From Methylomonas sp. LW13 (lineage in GTDB: Bacteria; Pseudomonadota; Gammaproteobacteria; Methylococcales; Methylomonadaceae): a stretch of 64,000 bases of DNA. Positions 19,661-29,167 of this stretch are shown one piece after another. The notes beneath the pieces are model-generated. The model saw only the letters and a list, made by a program, of their open reading frames with translations, ran no database searches and was not told the DNA's origin. Position numbers and translations under genes: made by a program. Location: positions 3,410,001-3,474,000 of the forward strand of contig NZ_CP033381.1 in NCBI RefSeq assembly GCF_016865255.1, given 5' to 3'. Positions within the stretch are counted from its first letter, which is position 1. Each line of letters opens with the position of its first letter.

Positions 19661-19894
19661 TAAATATCCTATGGTGTCGCGAAACCCAGGCAGGCATGTG
19701 CCCGATGCAGTATCGTTTAAATGTAGAATCGAGTTCTTAGGCGCCGCTTAATCGTGATTCGATAAAATTTATCCTAAGGCATCTTGATGCCGCGGATAGA
19801 CGCTATTCAAGCACTAATTCCATGCAAGTTAGCCGGGAATGATAAATTGAAGTGTGTTTTGTGGCTATTGTTTTGTTCGACGCGCCAATAGTGC

Positions 19895-20293
19895 TTAGAG
19901 CGCGTCCTGTTTGAAGCGATGGATTTGTCGGCGTTGTTTTTTGTTGGGTTTATGCTCGCGCTCCGACGGATGCAGCAAGGCTTGCTGCTGCTTGTGTAAC
20001 TCGATTTGCTTAAGCCGCTTATCGATACTGGCTTGGTCTTCGCTGTAAAGCGCCACAGCCTCTTTAGCCGGACGGCGTTGATTATTCAAATCAGTCACCG
20101 TAAGCTCCCAAGTGTATTGGTCTTTGGTGACGCTAATCAAATCGCCGATTTTCACTTCCTTGCCCGGCTTGCAGCGCTGGCCGTTGACGTGCACTTTGCC
20201 ACCGCTGACTGCATCACCGGCCAGACCGCGCGTCTTGAAAAAACGCGCGGCCCATAACCACTTATCGATGCGGACTTGGTTTAACTCACTCAA
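19895..20293 (-). CDS. hslR: Heat-shock RNA-binding protein Hsp15
   Basis: Hsp15 binds stalled 50S subunits carrying a nascent chain with tRNA and helps recycle them. The 132-aa protein has the S4 RNA-binding domain at its N-terminus (VRIDKWLWAARFFKTRGLA, then GGKVHVNGQRCKPGKEVKIGD). A basic C-terminal tail follows (KPNKKQRRQIHRFKQ), as in E. coli HslR. The start is a TTG inside the 3' end of the rhodanese gene (8-nt overlap), with GGAGAG 11 nt upstream. No ATG fits the conserved N-terminus. Confidence 0.93.
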   Translation of the reverse strand: MSELNQVRIDKWLWAARFFKTRGLAGDAVSGGKVHVNGQRCKPGKEVKIGDLISVTKDQYTWELTVTDLNNQRRPAKEAVALYSEDQASIDKRLKQIELHKQQQALLHPSEREHKPNKKQRRQIHRFKQDAL

Positions 20294-20642
20294 CGCTTAA
20301 ACCACTCTCCGTCCAGGCTTTAAAACCGCCCGCCATGCTAACCGCACCGCTATAACCCATTTGATTCAAGACCTGAGTAGCCAATGCCGAACGTCCGCCG
20401 GTCTGGCAATAAACCACTATGTCCGCATGTTGCCGACCTTGAAAATCCGGATGGGTATCGATCTTAAATTCCAACAAGCCACGAGGAATATTAACAGCCC
20501 CCGGCAAATGTCCGGCGGCGTACTCGGCTGGCTCGCGCACATCCAGCAATAAACTGCTCAAGCGCGCTTGCGCAGTCGCCACGTCGATTTCGGTAATCTG
20601 TTGTTTGGCGGCAGCCACCAGTTCTTGGGCAGTAAGGCTCAT
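20286..20642 (-). CDS. Single-domain rhodanese
   Basis: This 118-aa sulfurtransferase domain has the active-site loop CQTGGRS near residue 79, giving a persulfide-forming Cys. The flanking rhodanese motifs LLLDVREPAEYAAGHLPGAVNIP and MAGGFKAW are both present. Single-domain rhodaneses move sulfane sulfur between carriers (GlpE/PspE type). There is no signal peptide, so it is cytoplasmic. A GGAGAAT lies just upstream of the ATG. It overlaps hslR by 8 nt and follows ispH by 25 nt. Confidence 0.9.
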   Translation of the reverse strand: MSLTAQELVAAAKQQITEIDVATAQARLSSLLLDVREPAEYAAGHLPGAVNIPRGLLEFKIDTHPDFQGRQHADIVVYCQTGGRSALATQVLNQMGYSGAVSMAGGFKAWTESGLSVE

Positions 20643-20667
20643 AAAAATTCTCCAGTCGGAAACGGAA

Positions 20668-21624
20668 TTAAGCTTCCATATGTTTTTTCAATTCTTTCGG
20701 AATCGAGAAGACTACTTTTTCTTCTATACCTTTGTTTTCACGAACCTGGGTGGTTTCGCCGCCCCACTCTTTGAGTTGATTAATGACTTCCTGCACCAAC
20801 ACTTCAGGCGCGGACGCCCCAGCAGTCACGCCGACTACGTTGATGCCCTCCAGCCACTCTTGTTTCAAATCCTTGTAGGTATCGATCAAAAACGCCTGTT
20901 TACCCAGCTGTTCGGCGATTTCCCGCAAGCGGTTGGAGTTGGAGCTGTTCGGCGAACCCACCACTAAAATCAGATCCGAAATCTTTGCCAGATCGTGAAC
21001 TGCGTCCTGGCGGTTTTGGGTAGCGTAGCAAATATCGTCTTTTTTCTGTTCTTTGATGGACGGAAACTGCTCACGCAATGCGTCGACCATTATTTTGGTG
21101 TCGGTCATGGACAATGTAGTCTGCGTGACGTAAGCCAAATTATCCGGATTATTCACTCTCAGGTTTTTCACATCATCCGGGGTTTCAACCAGATAAATAT
21201 CGCCATGCTCGGTGCATTTGTCGTACTGTCCCATAGTGCCTTCAACCTCAGGATGACCGGCATGGCCGATCAGAATCACTTCTCTATCCTGTTTGGCATG
21301 TTTGGCTACTTGCATGTGCACTTTGGTAACCAACGGACAAGTCGCGTCGAACACGGTTAACTTGCGCTCTTCCGCTTCCTTTTGGACCTGCTTGGACACA
21401 CCGTGAGCGCTAAAAATCAGGTACGACCCCACCGGCACGTCACTGAGTTCTTCGATAAAAATCGCGCCTTTTTCCTTCAAGCCATCGACTACCGTACGGT
21501 TATGCACCACTTCGTGCCGCACATAAATCGGTGCACCGAAGGTATCGATCGCTTGATCGACAATTTCAATAGCCCGGTCTACGCCGGCACAGAATCCACG
21601 AGGGTTTGCGAGTACGATTTGCAT
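20668..21624 (-). CDS. ispH: 4-hydroxy-3-methylbut-2-enyl diphosphate reductase
   Basis: IspH is the last enzyme of the methylerythritol phosphate pathway, reducing HMBPP to IPP and DMAPP with a 4Fe-4S cluster. The 318-aa protein shows the cluster cysteines C12 ([10 protein letters not shown]), C96 ([11 protein letters not shown]) and C199 ([10 protein letters not shown]). The substrate histidines are in RHEVVHN and [11 protein letters not shown], and the catalytic Glu is in the latter motif. The SNSNRL signature is also present. The length is normal. It is followed by the rhodanese and hslR on the same strand. Confidence 0.97.
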   Translation of the reverse strand: MQIVLANPRGFCAGVDRAIEIVDQAIDTFGAPIYVRHEVVHNRTVVDGLKEKGAIFIEELSDVPVGSYLIFSAHGVSKQVQKEAEERKLTVFDATCPLVTKVHMQVAKHAKQDREVILIGHAGHPEVEGTMGQYDKCTEHGDIYLVETPDDVKNLRVNNPDNLAYVTQTTLSMTDTKIMVDALREQFPSIKEQKKDDICYATQNRQDAVHDLAKISDLILVVGSPNSSNSNRLREIAEQLGKQAFLIDTYKDLKQEWLEGINVVGVTAGASAPEVLVQEVINQLKEWGGETTQVRENKGIEEKVVFSIPKELKKHMEA

Positions 21625-21661
21625 ATTCTTGAGTATTTTACTTGGTTAAGACAAAACGATT

Positions 21662-22147
21662 TTAATCCAATTTTGTTTCCGAGACGATAATTCCGTCGCT
21701 ATCGGCATAAAGATAGTGATCTTTTTTGAAATTGACGCCGGCAAAAGTGATCATCGAATCCCGATGTCCATGTCCGTGCTTACTGCTGCAAAGCGGGTGA
21801 GTGTTCAGAGCCACCACACCAATCGGCATTTTGTTGATCGCTTCCGAACCGCGAATACTGCCGTAAACGACGATACCCTGCCAGCCATTTTCGACCGCCA
21901 AAGCAGTCAAGGTATCCCCCAACAAGGCGCAACGCTTTGAGCCGCCGCCGTCGATAACCAGCACCCGATCAGTGACTTTTTCTTCCAGCACGGTCCGCAC
22001 CAAAGTGTTGTCTTCGAACACTTTTAAAGTCGTGATTTGCCCGCTGAACTGGGTTTTACCGCCGAAATACCGGAACAAAGGCTCGGCAATTTGAAAGTTT
22101 TCTTGGGCAGAAAAGCGGTCACATAAAGCGCCGGTAAGAAATGACAT
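21662..22147 (-). CDS. rraA: Ribonuclease E activity regulator RraA
   Basis: RraA-family proteins form trimers that inhibit RNase E in enterics, and some members have aldolase activity. From the chosen ATG (MSFLTGALCDRF) the protein is 161 aa, the family size. A longer reading adds 16 residues that do not match the family. Motifs present are LVIDGGGSKRCALLGD and GIVVYGSIRGSEAI, the RraA core. It lies between trhP (14 nt upstream) and ispH on the same strand. Confidence 0.92.
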   Translation of the reverse strand: MSFLTGALCDRFSAQENFQIAEPLFRYFGGKTQFSGQITTLKVFEDNTLVRTVLEEKVTDRVLVIDGGGSKRCALLGDTLTALAVENGWQGIVVYGSIRGSEAINKMPIGVVALNTHPLCSSKHGHGHRDSMITFAGVNFKKDHYLYADSDGIIVSETKLD

Positions 22148-22161
22148 ACAGCCTCCAAAGG

Positions 22162-23517
22162 CTAGAAATAACGCGCCAGCAGTCCGTACTGGCAATCAGC
22201 ATCAGGCAGTGGAATTTTCACTTCATAACCGCCCCCAGAGGCTTCCTGCATGGGCTGACCGTATTTATCGACCATATTCTCCACGGTTATATCCCGATTG
22301 CCGTGCGGCAGGATCAATTCCAGCTTATCGCCCAGCGAAAACTTGTTTTTGACGCTAATGTCCGCCCAACCCGTTTCGGTGTCGTAATGGGTAATTTCGC
22401 CGCAAAATTGCTGCTGATGACTTTTGGAATAACCGGATAGGTAGTTTTGATGTTCGTGGGTATGGTGGCGCTGATAAAAACCGTCTGTATAACCGCGATT
22501 CGCCAAGTTATCCAAAATCCCCAACAACTCGGGCTGAAACGGCCGGCCCGCCAATGCGTCGTCTATCGCTTGCCGATAAGTCTGCGCAGTGCGCGCTACG
22601 TAAAAATGCGATTTGGTACGGCCTTCGATCTTCAGGCTGTCGATACCGATTTCCACCAAGCGCTGCACGTGCTCTATCGCCCGCAAGTCTTTGGAATTCA
22701 TGATGTACGTACCGTTTTCGTCTTCCATCACCGGTAACAACTCTCCCGGACGTCCCTCTTCTTCCAGGAAATAGATATTGTCGGCCAAAGGATGCCGGTC
22801 GGCGCCGCCGCAACTGGCGGTATTGAGCCCGGCATTCAAATCATTCATCGAAATGACCGCACTATCAGCCAGCAAATAATCGCCTTCCGCATTTTCCACA
22901 GCCGGCTTAGTATCGTATTTCCACCGGCAGGAATTGGTGCAGGTACCTTGATTCGGATCGCGATGATTGAAGTAACCGGACAGCAAGCAGCGACCGGAAT
23001 AGGCAATACACAACGCACCATGTACAAATACTTCGAGCTCCATATCCGGACATTGTTGGCGGATTTCGGCAATCTCATCCAGCGATAACTCCCGCGACAA
23101 AATCACCCGCTCCACACCCATACTTTTCCAGAATCTGACACTGGCATAATTCACCGTGTTGGCTTGCACCGACAAATGAATCGGCATCTCCGGCCATTGT
23201 TCCCGCGTCATCATGATCAAGCCAGGATCGGCCATGATCAACGCATCCGGCTGCATCGCAATGATCGGCACCATGTCTTTCAAGAACGTTTTAATCTTGG
23301 CATTATGCGGAATGACATTGGCGGCCAGAAAGAATTTCTTACCCAACTGATGCGCTTCGGCTATGCCTTTGGCTAGGTTGTCGGCCATAAAATCGTTGTT
23401 GCGCACACGCAGGCTATAACGCGGCTGCCCGGCATAAACCGCATCAGCGCCAAACGCAAAGGCGTACCGCATATTACGAATGGTGCCGGCGGGGGAGAGA
23501 AGTTCGATGTGTTTCAT
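22162..23517 (-). CDS. trhP: Peptidase U32-family tRNA hydroxylation protein (TrhP/YegQ)
   Basis: TrhP (formerly YegQ) is a U32-family protein needed for prephenate-dependent hydroxylation of uridine 34 in some tRNAs. The 451-aa protein starts at MKHIELLSPAGT, the usual N-terminus. The U32 signature is ELEVFVHGALCIAYSGRCLLS, followed by a cysteine set (GTCTNSCRW) expected to bind an Fe-S cluster, and ends with a beta-barrel domain. An upstream in-frame codon adds ten unrelated residues. The pathway and exact substrate are taken from the E. coli homologue. Confidence 0.88.
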   Translation of the reverse strand: MKHIELLSPAGTIRNMRYAFAFGADAVYAGQPRYSLRVRNNDFMADNLAKGIAEAHQLGKKFFLAANVIPHNAKIKTFLKDMVPIIAMQPDALIMADPGLIMMTREQWPEMPIHLSVQANTVNYASVRFWKSMGVERVILSRELSLDEIAEIRQQCPDMELEVFVHGALCIAYSGRCLLSGYFNHRDPNQGTCTNSCRWKYDTKPAVENAEGDYLLADSAVISMNDLNAGLNTASCGGADRHPLADNIYFLEEEGRPGELLPVMEDENGTYIMNSKDLRAIEHVQRLVEIGIDSLKIEGRTKSHFYVARTAQTYRQAIDDALAGRPFQPELLGILDNLANRGYTDGFYQRHHTHEHQNYLSGYSKSHQQQFCGEITHYDTETGWADISVKNKFSLGDKLELILPHGNRDITVENMVDKYGQPMQEASGGGYEVKIPLPDADCQYGLLARYF

Positions 23518-23628
23518 GTCTGTACTAAAAAATGAGCTAACAGGCATTCTAGCAAATTATCAACGGCTCCAGGGTATCGGAAGCATTGACCAAAGAACCC
23601 GTAAATCTTGGCCTGAACGAACGCGGAA

Positions 23629-24399
23629 TTACTTAACGGGGACAGTCGGTCTATTAAAAAACTGCGGCATCCGGGAAAGAACCTTACGTAAAATAAACAT
23701 CGGCATTCGCACGGGCAGGTTATTCTTTCGGCAAGCGTAATAAGCTTCTATGTTTCCTTTGATAATGCCGATCAGACTATTATTGGAAATACCGCCGATC
23801 CGCATTTTTATCCAGATTTTGGGAATATAAACAGCCTTAACCTTATTCACGGCTAGAAATCGCATAGTCAACTCAAAGTCTGCTTGTCTGGAAAACTGTA
23901 AATCGAATCCGCCCAACTGCTCATAGAGGCGGCGACGCACAAAAAAAGTGGGATGCGCCGGCATCCAACCTTTTTCGAATAAACCGCTACGATAGTTACA
24001 AGAAGTCCAATATCGAACAATTTTTGAAGCATCGTACCTATCGACATACAACAAATCTGCGTAGCAGACGTCTACAGTAGGGTCAGAAAAAATGTCGGCG
24101 ACTTGGGATAATATCGTGTCATCCGCATACACATCGTCGGCGTTCAGTGTACCTATGACATCACCGGACGCCAGAAAAATACCTTTATTCATCGCATCGT
24201 AAATACCGTGATCAGGTTCGGAAATAAACTTGGCCAGATGCTGACCGTATTTACACACCATATCGACGGTGCCATCGGTTGAGCCACCATCAATGACGAT
24301 ATGCTCGATGTTATTAAAATTCTGCCTCGATACTGACTGCAAATTATCGTGAATAAACTCAGCCGCATTATAAGATACGGTGACAATTGATATTTTCAT
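23629..24399 (-). CDS. GT2 glycosyltransferase, last gene of the polysaccharide locus
   Basis: This 256-aa GT-A fold glycosyltransferase starts MKISIVTVSYNAAEFI. The DxD-type motif is TLNADDVYADDT near residue 90, with IDGGSTDGT near residue 38. A cluster of aromatic and basic residues at the C-terminus suggests peripheral membrane contact. The pattern is closest to WcaE/WcaA-like transferases that add a hexose to a lipid-linked oligosaccharide. Donor and acceptor cannot be told from sequence. It is the most promoter-distal gene of the locus, separated from its upstream neighbour by 136 bp of AT-rich DNA. Confidence 0.85.
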   Translation of the reverse strand: MKISIVTVSYNAAEFIHDNLQSVSRQNFNNIEHIVIDGGSTDGTVDMVCKYGQHLAKFISEPDHGIYDAMNKGIFLASGDVIGTLNADDVYADDTILSQVADIFSDPTVDVCYADLLYVDRYDASKIVRYWTSCNYRSGLFEKGWMPAHPTFFVRRRLYEQLGGFDLQFSRQADFELTMRFLAVNKVKAVYIPKIWIKMRIGGISNNSLIGIIKGNIEAYYACRKNNLPVRMPMFILRKVLSRMPQFFNRPTVPVK

Positions 24400-24535
24400 T
24401 GACTTGAGATAAATACTTAAGAATCTTGAAACAATTAATAGCCGTCTCCACCTTTAGCAAAAAGAAATCATCGGTATGTTAATAAGGTGAACTTTATCAA
24501 TCTTTAATAAAAACAATTGCTCATAAGCCAGAACA

Positions 24536-25567
24536 CTAATGCCTAATAAATTTACCTAACCGTACCCAAACAAAAGCGCAACCACGTCTGAAGTCGCCAG
24601 TCAACACTCTTCCGATAAAAACCGATATGGCACCGTAAATTATTGCCAATCCTTTTGGCAGCTTAAAAATTGGCGCGACAAAACAATGAAAAGTCCAATG
24701 CCGAGAAAATCTTGCATTAAATCGTGAATAGGCAATGCTCAAATCTTCAGTTCCCTGCAACCGTAACCTTAACACGTAGTATGGATAATAGCCTATCAGC
24801 ATATCCGACTCGAGTTTATATTTGGTATCGACGGATAATCCACTATCAATATATTTATCAACAATAGCGCCAAACTTATCAACGAACACGTCGGAAAAGG
24901 AGTAGCCGCCGCTATTATTACGCTTATAAGCCACCAAATAGCTGTCTACATATAGATTAACAGGCGCCTTTAAAGCAGCACTGTAAATTAAATCAATGTG
25001 TACCAGATTGGTTCCGCAGTAATCGTTAGCATCGACACCTTGCAAATAATCCTTGGATATTATATTCACGGAAATCAACGTCGAAAACTTACCTAACTTG
25101 ACAATAAACTCGTTTGAGTTTGCAAATTCGTACAATTTCTCGCTACCGCCAGGGTATTCAGCCCTAAAGTCGAAGTCGTAACCATATGCTCGGACTGACA
25201 CCACACCATAATTTTTACGCGCCAATAAACTTTCCAGATGTTTTAACGAGCCATCTATCAGTAAGTCATCATCGCCAAAAATTAAAACGTATTGCCCAGC
25301 CGCCTGATTAAAGCATTGTGCAATATTTAGATCAGGACCTATGTTCTCCGAGTTTCTTATATATCGTATCGGAAGTCCTTTGTTTAAAAACTCGTCGACG
25401 CAGTCTTTAGTATTGTCGCTGGAACAGTTGTCGGATACTAAAATCTCTATTGGATAAGTTAATTCACCAAGCTGAGATACAATTTGTTCGATATTCTTAA
25501 CTAAATAATTTGCCCTATTCCAAGTTGGAATGGCAATAGTTAGTAAGGGCCTATTCTCTTTATTCAT
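24536..25567 (-). CDS. GT2 glycosyltransferase, abequosyltransferase-like
   Basis: This 343-aa protein has an N-terminal GT-A domain: LTIAIPTWNRANYLVKN, VSDNCSSDNT, then FGDDDLLIDG with the acidic nucleotide-sugar/metal motif. The arrangement resembles transferases for 3,6-dideoxyhexoses (WbaV-like). That is notable because the same locus makes a CDP-3,6-dideoxyhexose precursor, although substrate cannot be fixed by eye. The C-terminus has a hydrophobic stretch (GLAIIYGAISVFIGRVL) consistent with membrane association. It follows wzx by 7 nt. Confidence 0.82.
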   Translation of the reverse strand: MNKENRPLLTIAIPTWNRANYLVKNIEQIVSQLGELTYPIEILVSDNCSSDNTKDCVDEFLNKGLPIRYIRNSENIGPDLNIAQCFNQAAGQYVLIFGDDDLLIDGSLKHLESLLARKNYGVVSVRAYGYDFDFRAEYPGGSEKLYEFANSNEFIVKLGKFSTLISVNIISKDYLQGVDANDYCGTNLVHIDLIYSAALKAPVNLYVDSYLVAYKRNNSGGYSFSDVFVDKFGAIVDKYIDSGLSVDTKYKLESDMLIGYYPYYVLRLRLQGTEDLSIAYSRFNARFSRHWTFHCFVAPIFKLPKGLAIIYGAISVFIGRVLTGDFRRGCAFVWVRLGKFIRH

Positions 25568-25574
25568 ATTTTTA

Positions 25575-26876
25575 TTATATTATCGCGTGCCACTTTTTAC
25601 GAAGCATTACCCACATCACCAGAGATGTCGGAAAACCGAACCCAACATTCACTAAAAACAACACCAGCACAATACCCGCCGAACCCAAACTTGGCGCCAG
25701 CCAAACCGAGCCACCAACGGTCAACAACGCTCCTGACAAGGACAACCAAAGAAAGGGCTCCTTACGGTGCGCCCTGAGATAGATAGCTAACAATCCGGAA
25801 ATATGGGCAAACAAAATTGCACCGATGAGAACAAAAGTTTCCCAAAACGGTAAAAATCTTACGCCATACGCCGTGTAATCGGCCGCATAGCGAATCAAAA
25901 CAAAAAACACCGCCCCCAGGACAAATACCGCAAGTGAACGTTTAAAACCCTTTTTGAATTCCTTGTCCAGTAAATCCCAATCCTGTTGACCGGCAGCTTT
26001 CGCTAACACGGGGATTCGGCTCGTCATCCAAGCTAAACTTAACAAACCCAACATGTTGCAAACGGTCATGGTGACACCCATTTGCCCTGCAACCACAGCA
26101 TTCTGAGTTTGAAACAATAGCGGAGTATGCATCTGCGTTAAAAAATACCCGCAGAGCCAACTGATTCCCAAACGCCATTGCATCGGCCAAAGCTCTCGCC
26201 ACCAACCGAAGTCTCCGGAAATTCCAAACAACGCTGACACCCATAGTTTCGGATAGCGAAATAGTGCCCATACCAAAGCAATCAAGGCAGCCGATGCGGG
26301 CATCATAGCGACCGCATAAAGACCGCCCCCCTGCATTAGGGTAAACCAAATGGCGATAGCGCCAACAATACCTTGCACCAAGCGCAGCGAATAGACCTCC
26401 ACAACTTTACCGCTGCCTTCCACTATAGCCAAAACCGGTAATAAGGCCAAACCTACTGCGGTACTGACAACTAGAACCAACCAAGGTTGCTGCCAGGCTA
26501 AATCCGACTCCTGGGGCCGATGACTAAAGAAATACAAACCGCCCGGATAAACCAACAAAAACAGCAGTCCTGAAACACCATACCAACACAACGCTTTTTT
26601 AGTCAGAGCCAGATAGCGGCCGACATTTTTACCAACGACCGCCCCATGCGGCAACCAAGTCAATTCGGCAAATTCATGCGCCGCCTGCTGCACCAGTATG
26701 GTGGACAGACCCATATCCAATAACGCCTGCAAGCCGGCGAGACTGGCAAAGGTGTAGTAGTAGCCCTGTTCAGCAGGCGATAAATATCGTGCAATGCAAA
26801 ACAGCGTAATCAGGCCAGCGCCAGCCTGCCAGCCGCGTTGCGCTAAAACTGCTAACGTTTTCTTATCGACCTGCAT
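25575..26876 (-). CDS. Wzx-type polysaccharide flippase
   Basis: This 433-aa polytopic membrane protein has about 12 hydrophobic segments, characteristic of MATE/MVF-fold O-unit flippases that move undecaprenyl-diphosphate-linked repeat units across the inner membrane. It begins LAQRGWQAGAGLITLFCIARYLSPAEQGYYYTF, typical of Wzx N-terminal helices. A GAGG nine nt before the ATG at 26874-26876 decides the start over a TTG ten codons upstream. Presence of Wzx and absence of Wzm/Wzt ABC genes implies the Wzx/Wzy pathway. Confidence 0.88.
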   Translation of the reverse strand: MQVDKKTLAVLAQRGWQAGAGLITLFCIARYLSPAEQGYYYTFASLAGLQALLDMGLSTILVQQAAHEFAELTWLPHGAVVGKNVGRYLALTKKALCWYGVSGLLFLLVYPGGLYFFSHRPQESDLAWQQPWLVLVVSTAVGLALLPVLAIVEGSGKVVEVYSLRLVQGIVGAIAIWFTLMQGGGLYAVAMMPASAALIALVWALFRYPKLWVSALFGISGDFGWWRELWPMQWRLGISWLCGYFLTQMHTPLLFQTQNAVVAGQMGVTMTVCNMLGLLSLAWMTSRIPVLAKAAGQQDWDLLDKEFKKGFKRSLAVFVLGAVFFVLIRYAADYTAYGVRFLPFWETFVLIGAILFAHISGLLAIYLRAHRKEPFLWLSLSGALLTVGGSVWLAPSLGSAGIVLVLFLVNVGFGFPTSLVMWVMLRKKWHAII

Positions 26877-26947
26877 ATAGTTTTGCCTCGGGTTCCCTGT
26901 ATCCAATGAATGGATTGGCTAGTTATAAATTCAATTCGGCAAAAAAA

Positions 26948-27961
26948 TCAAAGCCTGGATCGATCAATAGTTAAAGTTCTCTCGGGTAAATTAAAAAGCT
27001 TACGATAAAATCGCCGCAAGCCTCCTGCCAAACGGCCGGGCATTAAGCAATAGACCAGCAATACGATTAGGATGCGACCGCGCCAACCATCACCATATGC
27101 CAGCATAGACAACAAATAATTGAATTGATTTATACCTTGGGCTTTATAGTTTAAAGCGACTTTAACCAACCATAAGCAGCCGTTCTTACTATTCCTGTCC
27201 CTTGTCATATACCGAGTGATTTCCCCAATAAATTTTATACGGAGTTTTGTGTCCGTTAGAAACCTACTGGTTCTGAACCAAGCAGCATACCATTCCAAAT
27301 CACCGAAATAATATCCTGGGCCGGTATTTGGAGTATGTGTCATTAAGTTATTTTTGGTACTATAAACAAGGAGAGGCGTTTGTTGCACGGCAAGGATGGC
27401 TGGTACTAATTGAGGGTAAGCATCGCCAATATTCATGTAAGAATTTGGCAAATAAGCCGCCAAAATAGAACGCCTAGTTATTGTTGCGGAAATCATGCTA
27501 ATACTAGCAAAAAACAACGATTCATTTTGAGCCAAATCCAGTGCACTGATAAGTTGACCTCTATGCTTATCCTCTACCAGCCAACCCAAACGAATAATAT
27601 CGGCATCGCTATTTTTCAGTGCAAAAATTAACTCTAAAATAAATTCTAGATGCCAGTCATCATCATCGCCGATAATCCAGCAATATTTTGAATCAGTTAT
27701 TTCCACCGCTCGCAAAATATTACCGTTACCGCCAATATTATATTTGTTACGATGATATTGCAGATTAGGCCATTGCTCCTGATATGCAGCCACAACATCA
27801 CCTGTCTCATCTGTCGATGCATTATCCAGAACATGCAGACGCATCTCGGTCAGACCGGCATCGAGAAAAGTTTGCAATGTTTCTTTTAAGCACGAGGCCC
27901 TATTATAGGTAATCAATACTGGCTCCAGTAGTTGATTATTCCATTGCCCAAAGTTGGTCAT
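26948..27961 (-). CDS. GT2 glycosyltransferase
   Basis: This 337-aa GT-A glycosyltransferase has LITYNRASCLKETLQTF, LDNASTDETGDVV and the acidic motif WIIGDDDDWHLEF. A hydrophobic C-terminal segment (ILIVLLVYCLMPGRLAGG) suggests inner-membrane attachment. It resembles the transferase two genes downstream, so the two may derive from one ancestor and add successive sugars. A GAGG five nt before the ATG supports the start. The substrate is unknown. Confidence 0.82.
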   Translation of the reverse strand: MTNFGQWNNQLLEPVLITYNRASCLKETLQTFLDAGLTEMRLHVLDNASTDETGDVVAAYQEQWPNLQYHRNKYNIGGNGNILRAVEITDSKYCWIIGDDDDWHLEFILELIFALKNSDADIIRLGWLVEDKHRGQLISALDLAQNESLFFASISMISATITRRSILAAYLPNSYMNIGDAYPQLVPAILAVQQTPLLVYSTKNNLMTHTPNTGPGYYFGDLEWYAAWFRTSRFLTDTKLRIKFIGEITRYMTRDRNSKNGCLWLVKVALNYKAQGINQFNYLLSMLAYGDGWRGRILIVLLVYCLMPGRLAGGLRRFYRKLFNLPERTLTIDRSRL

Positions 27962-28012
27962 GCTTGCCTCATCAATGAATTTTCAATGAAGTAAACACAT
28001 AGCAGGCAAAAT

Positions 28013-29164
28013 CTACCCCTTGCTCGTAACATATTCCAGCACATCCACAACTCGTCTTTGCTGCTCCGAAGTAAGTCCAACCCAAAGCGGCAAACGTATC
28101 AATTTTTCTGAGCGCGAATTGGTAACTTCAAGTTCGCCGTGAACTCTTCCATATCGTTCCCCAGCCGGCGAAGAATGCAACGGAACATAGTGAAACACTG
28201 ACGTGATGTCATTACGCTTGAACTCATTCAATACTTGTTGCCGATCAATATCAGAAGCCAATAGCACGTAGTACATATGGGCATTATGTTGACAACTATC
28301 AGGGACAATAGGTCGGCGTAGAACACCTTTCGATTCGAGAGGCTCCAATATCTCATGGTAACGCTGCCAGCTTACCAGCCGCTCATGTGTTATGCGCTCA
28401 GAATCTTCAAGCTGAGCCCAGAGAAAAGCAGCGATCAATTCACCAGGCAAAAATGATGAGCCAACTTCTTGCCAGGTATATTTATCAACTTCACCACGGA
28501 AAAAACGACTGCGATCAGTACCCTTTTCTCGAACAATTTCGGCACGCAATGCTAGGTCAGGATCGTTTACTAATATAGCTCCACCCTCTCCAGATATAAC
28601 ATTCTTGGTTTCATGAAAACTATATGTCCCAAGATCACCGATGCTTCCTAACATGCTCCCTTTATAACTGGCCATGACACCTTGCGCGGCATCCTCTACA
28701 ACCTTAAGATCATGGCGCTCAGAAATAGCCATAATTGTGTCCATTTCGCACCCAACCCCAGCGTAATGAACTGGTACAATCGCCTTCGTTCGCGGCGTAA
28801 TAGCTGATTCGATCAATCGCTCGTCCAGATTCAAGGTATCCTCTCGGATATCCACAAAAACTGGCACGCCACCACGTAACACAAAGGCATTGGCCGTTGA
28901 AACAAAGGTATAAGACGGCATAATGATCTCGTCACCAGGCTGAATATCCAATAGTAATGCAGCCATCTCCAGCGCAGCCGTGCATGAGTGAGTTAATAAA
29001 GCTTTACTACAATGGGTACGCTCCTCTATCCAGCCATGACATCTCTTGGTAAAAGGCCCATCACCAGCCAAGCTTCCATTGAAATGAGCTTCGGCTATAT
29101 AGTACAACTCCTTGCCTGTCATATAAGGCCAATTAAAAGGAATAGTATTATGCATATTTTTCAT
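28013..29164 (-). CDS. wecE: dTDP-4-amino-4,6-dideoxygalactose transaminase
   Basis: WecE/RffA transfers an amino group from glutamate to C4 of dTDP-4-keto-6-deoxyglucose, giving dTDP-Fuc4N. This 383-aa PLP enzyme has SHSCTAALEMAAL-type phosphate-binding residues and VVEDAAQG with the cofactor Asp. The Schiff-base lysine is K187 in SFHETKNV, and the GEGG following it is characteristic of the WecE branch. The keto-sugar can be supplied by RmlB in the same locus. A NeuD-type acetyltransferase a few genes upstream could acetylate the product. Confidence 0.9.
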   Translation of the reverse strand: MKNMHNTIPFNWPYMTGKELYYIAEAHFNGSLAGDGPFTKRCHGWIEERTHCSKALLTHSCTAALEMAALLLDIQPGDEIIMPSYTFVSTANAFVLRGGVPVFVDIREDTLNLDERLIESAITPRTKAIVPVHYAGVGCEMDTIMAISERHDLKVVEDAAQGVMASYKGSMLGSIGDLGTYSFHETKNVISGEGGAILVNDPDLALRAEIVREKGTDRSRFFRGEVDKYTWQEVGSSFLPGELIAAFLWAQLEDSERITHERLVSWQRYHEILEPLESKGVLRRPIVPDSCQHNAHMYYVLLASDIDRQQVLNEFKRNDITSVFHYVPLHSSPAGERYGRVHGELEVTNSRSEKLIRLPLWVGLTSEQQRRVVDVLEYVTSKG

Positions 29165-29167
29165 ACT